This document shows, piece after piece, positions 1-5,360 of a stretch of 9,694 nt of DNA (position 1 is the stretch's first letter; the number at the start of each line of letters is the position of its first letter). Source of the stretch: Chloroflexota bacterium (GTDB lineage: Bacteria; Chloroflexota; DTOL01; JACQYG01); contig JACQYG010000148.1 of assembly GCA_016208345.1 (NCBI GenBank), positions 1-9,694 on the forward strand, in the 5' to 3' direction. The notes under the pieces were generated by a model. The model did not search any database and was not told the origin of the DNA. It worked only from the letters and a program-made list of their open reading frames with translations. The position numbers and the translations under genes were made by a program.

Positions 1-30
1 GTCCTCATGCCCTAAACCAGGCAAGCGGCC

Positions 31-58
31 TTGACAATGGGGAGTTGCTTGATATAAT
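31..58 (+). promoter_or_regulatory. Consensus sigma-70 promoter of module 1
   Basis: TTGACA (31-36) and TATAAT (53-58) are both perfect housekeeping-sigma hexamers, separated by 16 bp. The predicted transcript start is near 65, leaving a leader of about 234 nt before the SBP1 start codon. The same arrangement recurs at 5085-5112 in front of SBP2, with both hexamers and the spacer length preserved although the spacer bases differ. That conservation supports a real promoter. The start site is inferred, not seen. Confidence 0.85.
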
Positions 59-107
59 GGATTTCGTTGCAGGCTTGCCTGGCACTGAAGGGTCTCTTAG
101 TTTCACC

Positions 108-125
108 TCTTTGACTAGTAAAGAA
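108..125 (+). promoter_or_regulatory. Imperfect CTAG-centred palindrome, site 1 (putative operator)
   Basis: TCTTTGACTAGTAAAGAA is a degenerate version of the perfect palindrome TTCTTTACTAGTAAAGAA found at 5301 and 7160. The right half TAAAGAA is intact; the left half is altered. It lies about 43 nt downstream of the predicted transcript start, where a bound repressor could block elongation. Operator function is inferred from repetition and placement; the cognate regulator is not in the window. Confidence 0.45.
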
Positions 126-287
126 CCCCGGTGGGGATGCTGTACGTCCTACATGCATGCACCTGCGTGCATGAAAAGGGGGTGAGGTCGGTAGCTCGGA
201 CAGACTGGCGATCTGGCGCTAAGGCAGCACTGAGGCAGCGCCGAGACAGCAATTAAGGCGCGGGGCCTTGTGCCTGAGAAAAGAAAC

Positions 288-293
288 AGGAGG
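288..293 (+). promoter_or_regulatory. Ribosome-binding site of SBP1
   Basis: AGGAGG lies 5 nt upstream of the ATG at 299. It fixes the start codon, and the same motif with the same spacing is found in front of SBP2. Confidence 0.85.
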
Positions 294-298
294 AAAGG

Positions 299-2083
299 AT
301 GTCTAACCGGAAAAGCAAGCTTGTCTTCGGCCTGGTCGTACTGGCCACCATCACCAGCGTAGTCCTCGCCGGTTGCGGGCCCACGCCGGTGCCGCCCACC
401 AAGGCCCCGGAACCGACCAAGCCACCTGCGGCGCCAACGCCAACCCCGTTGCCGCCCAAACCGAAGGTGTTGCGCCTCGCCTTCGCCACCTTCCCGGACG
501 TGATTGACCCCCAGAAGTCATCCTTTGTGGGCGAGATCGCCGTGATGAACCTGGCCTACGAGGGGCTGACGCGCGTTGACGTCAAGGGCAATGTTGTCCC
601 GGGCGCGGCAGACAAGTGGGAGTACAAGGAGGGCGGCAAGAAGCTGGTCTTCCACATCCGGGACGGCTTGAAGCGGGCCGATGGCACGCCCATCACCGCC
701 AAGGACTTTGAGTATGCCCTGCGGCGAGAAGTGGACCCGCGGGTGCCAGGCAAGCAGTACACCTCCATCGTCTACGACATCAAGGGGGCCCAAAAGATTG
801 ACGGGATGGACCCCAAGAAGGTGAAGAGCGAAGACATTGACAAGGCCCTGGCCACCGAGTATGGGGTCAAGGCCCTCGATGCCAGCAACCTGGAAATCGA
901 GTTCGAAAAGCCCGTCGGTTTCTGGCTTTACGTCGCCTCTACCTGGGTCGTCTACCCCAGCGACAAGACCAAGGTAGACAAGGACCCGGACAACTGGTGG
1001 ATCAAGGCCGAGGGTCACAACGGCAATGGCCCCTTTAAAGTCCAGGCCATCGAAGAGGGCAAGCGCATCATCTTCGTCCCCAACCCGAACTACTGGGGCG
1101 GCAAGGCCAAGCTGGACCGCATTGAGTACATCTACATCACCGACTCGGCCCAGCAGTTCGAGGCCTACAAGAAGGGCGAACTGGACATCATCGGTGTAGC
1201 GGCCGAGGACTTCGCCACCGTCAAGGCCGACCCTGTCCTCAGCAAAGAATGGCTCCATGGCCCGGCGGCATGGACCTCGTACCTGGGCCTCAATAACACC
1301 AAGAAGCCCTTCACCGACAAGAACGTCCGCATCGCCTTCTCCCAGGCCTTTGACCGCAAGGGTTGGGCCCAGGACATTCTGAAGGGTACAGCTGAGCCGT
1401 ATCGCTCGTGGGTGCCGCCCGGCGTCCCTGGCCACGACCCGACGGCACTGGTGCCTGACAGCGATCCCAAGGCTGCCGTGGAGACCCTGATCAAGGCCGG
1501 CTATGGCACCGCCGACGGCAAGAAGGTGGACTGCGCCAAGCTGGGTGAGATCAAGATCACCTACGGTGCAACGGCACGTAACCACCCGCGCTTCCAGTTC
1601 ATCGCCGGCAACTTCGCCCGTGTCTTCAACTGCCCGATCATCCTCGACCCCATAGACCCAACGGTTTATACCGCCCTGGTGAAGAAGGTGGAAACCGCTC
1701 CTCAGGTCTTCTACCTGGGCTGGATCGAGGACTATCACCATCCGCAGAACTGGCTGAGCGTCTTCTGGGTCTGCGGCGGCTTCGGCAAGCGCACCGGCTA
1801 CTGCAACAAGGAGTTTGACGCCGCCGCCGCCAAGGCGGACGCCGAGACCGACATGACCAAGGCCGTTGAGTTGTACAAGGCAGCCCAGAAGATCGTCATT
1901 AACGACATCCCGGTGGCCTTTGTGGTCTACAACACCTACGACTACCTGGTCAAGCCGTACGTCATCGGCCCTAAGGAGAACTTCACCTCCAGCGACGCCG
2001 CCTGGCCAGGAGGCTACAGCGGGCCAACCTGGACCTACGACATTGACCTGGCGAAAGTAGGGCCGGGCTATCCGACCAAGTAG
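299..2083 (+). CDS. SBP1: family 5 (DppA/OppA-type) solute-binding lipoprotein
   Basis: This is the extracytoplasmic ligand-binding subunit of a Dpp/Opp-type ABC importer, 594 aa, usual for the family. Residues 1-25 form a lipoprotein signal peptide (SNRKSK n-region, hydrophobic core, LAGC lipobox); Cys26 would be lipidated and anchor the protein. A Pro/Thr-rich linker follows to about residue 56. The family 5 domain then begins (VLRLAFATFPDVIDPQKS, YEGLTRVD, VPGAADKWEY, KDFEYALRREVDP) and reaches a typical C-terminal lobe (LGWIEDYHHPQNW). The mature part has four cysteines (VDC, FNC, WVC, GYC), possibly two disulfides. Start chosen from the AGGAGG at 288. It is followed by permeases B1 and C1, so it is probably their binding protein. 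Substrate is unknown: family 5 members bind peptides, but also nickel or oligosaccharides. The first 32 codons are nearly identical to those of SBP2, the rest is not. Confidence 0.95.
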   Translation: MSNRKSKLVFGLVVLATITSVVLAGCGPTPVPPTKAPEPTKPPAAPTPTPLPPKPKVLRLAFATFPDVIDPQKSSFVGEIAVMNLAYEGLTRVDVKGNVVPGAADKWEYKEGGKKLVFHIRDGLKRADGTPITAKDFEYALRREVDPRVPGKQYTSIVYDIKGAQKIDGMDPKKVKSEDIDKALATEYGVKALDASNLEIEFEKPVGFWLYVASTWVVYPSDKTKVDKDPDNWWIKAEGHNGNGPFKVQAIEEGKRIIFVPNPNYWGGKAKLDRIEYIYITDSAQQFEAYKKGELDIIGVAAEDFATVKADPVLSKEWLHGPAAWTSYLGLNNTKKPFTDKNVRIAFSQAFDRKGWAQDILKGTAEPYRSWVPPGVPGHDPTALVPDSDPKAAVETLIKAGYGTADGKKVDCAKLGEIKITYGATARNHPRFQFIAGNFARVFNCPIILDPIDPTVYTALVKKVETAPQVFYLGWIEDYHHPQNWLSVFWVCGGFGKRTGYCNKEFDAAAAKADAETDMTKAVELYKAAQKIVINDIPVAFVVYNTYDYLVKPYVIGPKENFTSSDAAWPGGYSGPTWTYDIDLAKVGPGYPTK

Positions 2084-2104
2084 ACCTCTCCGCGCAAGGT
2101 CCTG

Positions 2105-2146
2105 ATGCTGGTTGGCTTCGCCTTTAACGGCGAAGCCAACCAGCAT
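2105..2146 (+). terminator. Perfect 18-bp hairpin downstream of SBP1
   Basis: The arms 2105-2122 and 2129-2146 are exact reverse complements with a 6-nt loop (TTTAAC), beginning 21 nt after the SBP1 stop. No U-tract follows, so it is more likely an mRNA-stabilising 3' hairpin or a partial attenuator than a full intrinsic terminator. Hairpins here are common in importer operons that need more binding protein than permease. The structure is seen directly; the role is inferred. Confidence 0.6.
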
Positions 2147-2172
2147 ACTTGCTTTGAGTGCTCCGGGTCCCA

Positions 2173-2221
2173 GACCTCCAAGCTCTGATGGTACCTCGGA
2201 GGTCGAGCCTTGTTTATTTTT
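2173..2221 (+). terminator. Second hairpin with T-rich tail between SBP1 and permease B1
   Basis: GACCTCC (2173-2179) pairs with GGAGGTC (2198-2204) around an 18-nt loop. After five bases comes a T-rich stretch (2210-2221). It could be a weak intrinsic terminator reducing read-through into the permeases. Alternatively it is one of the GACCTCC/GGAGGTC palindromic repeats I recall as common in Chloroflexota intergenic DNA. The long loop and the distance to the T-tract make terminator function uncertain. I saw no convincing promoter in the rest of this gap (2222-2306). Confidence 0.4.
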
Positions 2222-2306
2222 CGGCGAATTCTGCCTGGGAGTAATACTGCATTTTTAAGCTTATAGAGAGCATCTCTTAGGCTCTCCAGGGAGCTTGTTA
2301 CAGGAA

Positions 2307-3353
2307 ATGACGCAGTATCTTATCCGTCGTATTCTCTGGCTGGTGCCGGTCCTCTTTGTCATCTCCTTGGTGACCTTCATCATCATGCACGCTACACCTG
2401 GCGGACCCTTCGACCTGGATCCCACCAAGACCAGTGAGCAGATCGTCAAACGCCTGGAGGAGTCCTTTGGCCTGAACAAGCCTCTCTTCCTGAATACTGC
2501 CGCCTTCCAGGAAACCCTGGCGCAAAGCGGGAATTGGCTGGAGGCGATACCGCAGCTCTTTGACGCCCAATTTGAGAATTATCTGGGGAGCTTGCTGCGG
2601 GGCGATCTGGGGCCCTCCTACCGCTTCCGGGGACGGCAGGTGAACGAGATTATCTTCCAACCACTGGCGGGGCGCCCCATCTGGGAGAGCCGTATAGGTA
2701 CCACGGCCGTCCTGGGCATCCTGGCGCTCCTTTATGCCTTAGCTATCGGCATCCCTTTGGGCATTATGGCTGCCCTGAGGCAGAATTCCTGGGCAGATCA
2801 CCTCTGTCTTTTCATCGCCACGGTCGGCTACGGCATTCCTAACTTCGTCCTGAGCATTTTTCTGATCATCATCCTAGCAGTCTGGCTTGACCTGGTCAAG
2901 GTCATTGAGCTGGACTACTGGAGTCGCTGGCAGCCCTGGGTACTCCCTACCATCGTCCTGGGGACACCTACGGGGGCCTTCCTGACCCGTCTCACCCGTG
3001 CCAGCATGCTGGAAGTGATGCGCATGGATTATGTGCGTACTGCACGGGCCAAAGGTCTAATGGAGCGGCTGGTCGTTCTGCGCCACATGTTACGTAACGC
3101 CTTGATTCCGGTGGCCACCTACGTCGGGCCAGCCCTGGCCGGGCTGGTGACCGGTTCGTTTATTATTGAGAGCCAATTCCTGGTCACAGGCATCGGGCGA
3201 CTGTTTGTGGAGTCCATCTCTCGCCGGGATTATACCATTATTATGGCTTTGACATTACTCTACGCCTTGTTGGTCGCCCTGGCCAATCTGGGGGTAGACC
3301 TGGTGTACGTATTGCTGGATCCACGTATCAAGCTGGGAAAGAGAGGAGGCTAA
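2307..3353 (+). CDS. Permease B1: DppB/OppB-type inner-membrane permease
   Basis: This is one of the two transmembrane subunits of the module 1 importer (348 aa from ATG 2307). TM1 is about residues 10-28 after the usual opening MTQYLIRRILWLVPVL and ends at the PGGPFD motif. Further helices are near 132-156, 166-195, 265-288 and 308-337. The ATPase-coupling EAA loop is clear at about 241-251 (DYVRTARAKGL), and the C-terminus has the family signature DLVYVLLDPRIK. An in-frame TTG at 2295 would add four residues (MLQE). I prefer ATG 2307 because the protein then begins as its relatives do, but neither start has a well-spaced Shine-Dalgarno sequence, so the start is uncertain. It lies 223 bp after SBP1, behind two hairpins, and 6 bp before C1. 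Confidence 0.93.
   Translation: MTQYLIRRILWLVPVLFVISLVTFIIMHATPGGPFDLDPTKTSEQIVKRLEESFGLNKPLFLNTAAFQETLAQSGNWLEAIPQLFDAQFENYLGSLLRGDLGPSYRFRGRQVNEIIFQPLAGRPIWESRIGTTAVLGILALLYALAIGIPLGIMAALRQNSWADHLCLFIATVGYGIPNFVLSIFLIIILAVWLDLVKVIELDYWSRWQPWVLPTIVLGTPTGAFLTRLTRASMLEVMRMDYVRTARAKGLMERLVVLRHMLRNALIPVATYVGPALAGLVTGSFIIESQFLVTGIGRLFVESISRRDYTIIMALTLLYALLVALANLGVDLVYVLLDPRIKLGKRGG
3344..3349 (+). promoter_or_regulatory. Ribosome-binding site of permease C1
   Basis: AGGAGG lies inside the last codons of B1, 10 nt upstream of the C1 ATG at 3360. This suggests translational coupling of the two permeases. Confidence 0.7.
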
Positions 3354-3359
3354 TCAGGA

Positions 3360-4355
3360 ATGGCAGCCGTCGCAGAGACTCATGCTCAGCCCACGAGCCT
3401 GGTGCGAGCATTCCCGACCCGCAAGCCTGCAAGTCTCTGGAGTGACGCCTGGCGACGGCTCCTCCGCAACCGTGCCTCCATGGTCGGCCTGGGGATCATC
3501 GCCTTCTTCGCTCTGGTGGCCCTGCTGGCCCCTCTTATCGCCCCGCATAATGCCCTGCAATACTATGCCGGTAACACCTTCCGCGCGCCGGCCTGGGTCA
3601 CCTTGCCCAACGATCCCCGTACCGGCGATTGGCGGTTTCCCTTGGGCACCGATGCTATCGGGCGCGACGTCTTGAGCCGGCTTATCTTCGGCACGCGCAC
3701 CTCCATGATCGTTGGTTTCATCCCTATGTTCATCATCGTCAGCATCGGCACCTTGATCGGCATGATCGCCGGCTTCGCCGGTGGCCGGGTGGATAATCTG
3801 TTGATGCGCTTTACCGACGTTGTGTACGCTTTTCCGGACCTGCTGTTTATCATCATCATGATGACTGCACTGCGGGATACGGCTATTGGTAACCTCCTCA
3901 ACGGTCTGGTGTTACTCTTCATTTCCCTTTCCATCGTGAACTGGGTTACCGTGGCCAGGCTGGTGCGTGGCCAGGTCCTTTCATTAAAGGAGAAAGAATT
4001 TATCGAGGCTGCCCATATGATCGGAGCCAGCAACAGCCAGATAATGTGGCGGCATTTGCTTCCCAACTCCCTGGCACCGATTATCGTCGCCGCTGCCTTT
4101 GCTGTCCCGCAAGCGATCCTGGCTGAGGCGGTGCTGGGCTATCTCGGCCTCGGCATGCGTCCCCCCACCGACCCTAACTCGCTTTTCCCTACCAGTTGGG
4201 GTTGCATGCTCTTGGAGGGGCGCGATGCCATTAATGCCCAGATCTGGCTCCTTCTGTCACCGGCTATCTGTATCGCCACGATCATGCTGTCCTTTACCTT
4301 TATGGGCGATGGGTTGCGAGATGCCCTGGACCCTATGATGCGCGGGAGGAGTTAA
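3360..4355 (+). CDS. Permease C1: DppC/OppC-type inner-membrane permease
   Basis: This is the partner transmembrane subunit of B1 (331 aa). A cytoplasmic N-terminal tail with SLWSDAWRRLLRNRAS (about 25-40) precedes TM1 (about 42-61, ending LLAPLIAPH), the typical OppC N-terminal segment. The extracellular stretch carries PLGTDAIGRDVLSRLIFGTR (95-113), a strongly conserved DppC signature. The EAA loop is at about 214-224 (FIEAAHMIGAS), followed by RHLLPNSLAPIIV and the C-terminal FMGDGLRDALDPMMRGR. Length and all motifs are normal, so it looks functional. It starts 6 bp after B1 and is the last gene before the terminator at 4516. No ATPase gene follows. Confidence 0.95.
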   Translation: MAAVAETHAQPTSLVRAFPTRKPASLWSDAWRRLLRNRASMVGLGIIAFFALVALLAPLIAPHNALQYYAGNTFRAPAWVTLPNDPRTGDWRFPLGTDAIGRDVLSRLIFGTRTSMIVGFIPMFIIVSIGTLIGMIAGFAGGRVDNLLMRFTDVVYAFPDLLFIIIMMTALRDTAIGNLLNGLVLLFISLSIVNWVTVARLVRGQVLSLKEKEFIEAAHMIGASNSQIMWRHLLPNSLAPIIVAAAFAVPQAILAEAVLGYLGLGMRPPTDPNSLFPTSWGCMLLEGRDAINAQIWLLLSPAICIATIMLSFTFMGDGLRDALDPMMRGRS

Positions 4356-4515
4356 ACTGGATACTTATGGCTATTCGTTTGAAACACAGGTGGAAACTTC
4401 ATGGGCACCTTGCTGCAGGTCAGGGCCCTGAGGAGCCAGACAATTTAGTTCTCGCATCAGGGCGGCGAAGGGGGATCTGAGCGCAGACTACCACCCCGTC
4501 CTGGCGACTTGCGAT

Positions 4516-4554
4516 GAGCCCTTGGGACATCAATTTCCAGGGGCTCTTTTTGTT
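4516..4554 (+). terminator. Intrinsic terminator of module 1
   Basis: GAGCCC (4516-4521) pairs with GGGCTC (4541-4546). The stem extends inward to about 12 pairs, including two wobbles, with a 7-nt loop, and is followed directly by TTTTTGTT (4547-4554). It ends the module 1 transcript 160 bp after the C1 stop. I see no gene in 4356-4515. Confidence 0.85.
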
Positions 4555-4676
4555 AATGTTTGTTCACTCGTGACTGATTGGTTCTGCCAGAATCCAGTCG
4601 TAGTGTGGGAAGGCCAGGCTCGACCAGGGGTATCCTTGGGGAGACCAGGGTGAGTTGCGCCCCACTCCACACCGGA

Positions 4677-5062
4677 AGGGCCTGCGTCCTGGCTGGCAAA
4701 CACGGATTCAGTTCTGATACCCTCAGTTGGTGGGCTCGGGCCAGTGCTGCTGCGGGAGTCCGGGGTCTGAAGCCCAGAAGCCGCCGACCCCGGCCCTGGC
4801 CACAGTCGTGGCATTACTTCAACCGGCCTAACTATCTCCAGGGTAGCGGGCGGGTGGAGCGTTCCTTACCGATGAGGAAGAGTTCTACCAGGTGGAGGAG
4901 TTGCCCGCCGATCCGGTGGCTTGAGGCCAGCCTTCGCGTCTGGAACCAGTTCTGCGAGCAGGCGTGGCCCCACCAGGCCTTGGGCTAGAAAACACCTGAG
5001 CAGTTCTACCAGGACTGGCTCAAGGCTAGCTCTACAGGAGAGGAGGCCTCGTCCGATATGTC
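4677..5062 (+). pseudogene. Decayed IS481/IS3-like transposase remnant
   Basis: Fragments of a DDE integrase-type transposase can be read across several frames. Around 4677-4803 the translation ACVLAGKHGFSSDTLSWW followed by AGVRGLKPRSRRP resembles the helix-turn-helix N-terminus of IS481-type enzymes. Around 4842-5062 it reads GSGRVERS (matching the NGxVERS motif that carries the last catalytic acidic residue), then after a +1 frame change LTDEEEFYQVEELPADPVA, a stop, LEASLRVWNQFCEQAWPHQALG-like sequence, another stop, and KTPEQFYQDWLKAS. The central catalytic part with the first two Asp residues is missing, so this is an internally deleted, frameshifted relic. No terminal inverted repeats were recognised. 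It ends only about 20-40 bp before the promoter of module 2. The region 4555-4676 between terminator and remnant shows nothing I can name. Confidence 0.65.
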
Positions 5063-5084
5063 CTGGACGCCGCACAACACTGGC

Positions 5085-5112
5085 TTGACAATGTGGAGTT
5101 TCTTGATATAAT
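5085..5112 (+). promoter_or_regulatory. Consensus sigma-70 promoter of module 2
   Basis: TTGACA (5085-5090) and TATAAT (5107-5112) are perfect hexamers with a 16-bp spacer, the same design as at 31-58. The predicted transcript start is near 5119. The promoter sits directly downstream of the transposase remnant, so it may have arrived with that element. Confidence 0.85.
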
Positions 5113-5161
5113 AGATTCCGTTGTGGGCTTGCCTGGCACTGCAGGGTCTCTTAGTTTCACC

Positions 5162-5179
5162 TCTTTGACTAGTAAAGAA
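5162..5179 (+). promoter_or_regulatory. Imperfect CTAG-centred palindrome, site 2 (putative operator)
   Basis: Identical to the site at 108-125 (TCTTTGACTAGTAAAGAA) and at the same distance from the promoter. Its flanks differ from copy 1, while the 18 bp do not. Confidence 0.45.
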
Positions 5180-5300
5180 CACCGGTGGGAATGCTGTACG
5201 TCCTACATGCATGCACCTGCGTGCATGAAAAAGGGGGTGAGGTCAGCAGCTCGGACAGACTGGCGATCTGGCGCTAAGGCAGCACTGAGGCAGCGCCGAG

Positions 5301-5318
5301 TTCTTTACTAGTAAAGAA
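5301..5318 (+). promoter_or_regulatory. Perfect CTAG-centred palindrome, site 3 (putative operator)
   Basis: TTCTTTACTAGTAAAGAA is a perfect 18-bp palindrome in the late leader of SBP2, 122 bp downstream of site 2. It occupies the place of an unrelated segment in copy 1. Two sites on one transcript would allow cooperative binding or looping by a dimeric regulator. Which regulator family binds it cannot be told from the window. Confidence 0.5.
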
Positions 5319-5349
5319 GCGCCGCCTTCTGCCTGAGAAAAGGAAGAAT

Positions 5350-5355
5350 AGGAGG
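5350..5355 (+). promoter_or_regulatory. Ribosome-binding site of SBP2
   Basis: AGGAGG lies 5 nt before the ATG at 5361, the same as for SBP1, and fixes the start. Confidence 0.85.
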
Positions 5356-5360
5356 AAAGG

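Larger units (their letters stand above)
65..298 (+). promoter_or_regulatory. Long structured 5' leader, copy 1
   Basis: This untranslated leader is about 95% identical by hand count to the leader at 5119-5360 up to position 245. It contains an imperfect CTAG-centred palindrome (108-125), a perfect 7-bp hairpin (CATGCAC 156-162 with GTGCATG 167-173, loop CTGC), a GGCGCT/AGCGCC stem (215-220 with 237-242) overlapping a possible CTCGG/CCGAG pairing (195-199 with 241-245), and a 5-bp hairpin (255-259 with 265-269) just before the ribosome-binding site. Short reading frames are not conserved between the two copies because of a 1-bp indel near 175-180, so the conservation is not explained by a leader peptide. 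I recognise no known riboswitch or T-box consensus. A regulatory RNA role is inference. Confidence 0.5.
5119..5360 (+). promoter_or_regulatory. Long structured 5' leader, copy 2
   Basis: Second copy of the leader at 65-298. The 7-bp hairpin is unchanged (5210-5216 with 5221-5227), as are the GGCGCT/AGCGCC and CTCGG/CCGAG elements and the imperfect palindrome (5162-5179). After GCCGAG (ending at 5300) the copies differ: here a perfect 18-bp palindrome (5301-5318) replaces the unrelated segment of copy 1. A short hairpin still forms just before the ribosome-binding site (AGAAG 5315-5319 with CTTCT 5326-5330), as in copy 1 but with different bases. A regulatory RNA role is inferred from this conservation. 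Confidence 0.5.

Noticed and set aside
156..173. CRISPR repeat or tRNA-like element in the leader
   Set aside because: There is one hairpin per leader, no spacer-repeat periodicity, and no tRNA arms or anticodon loop can be drawn.
518..2146. Long reading frame of 542 codons on the - strand across SBP1
   Set aside because: It is antisense to a clear family 5 binding protein and has no recognisable domain; GC-rich third positions keep the opposite strand open. It also runs through the hairpin at 2105-2146.
2210..2247. Separate promoter for the module 1 permeases
   Set aside because: TTGTTT and TAATAC are present but separated by 26 bp, too far for a sigma-70 promoter.
4578..4988. 136-codon + strand reading frame taken as an intact gene
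   Set aside because: Its transposase-like segments continue in other frames with internal stops, and the catalytic centre is missing; it is better described as a decayed insertion-sequence remnant.
5093..5311. 72-codon + strand reading frame across promoter and leader of module 2
   Set aside because: It would start inside the promoter spacer, upstream of the predicted transcript start, and the corresponding frame in the otherwise near-identical copy 1 is broken by stops and an indel.
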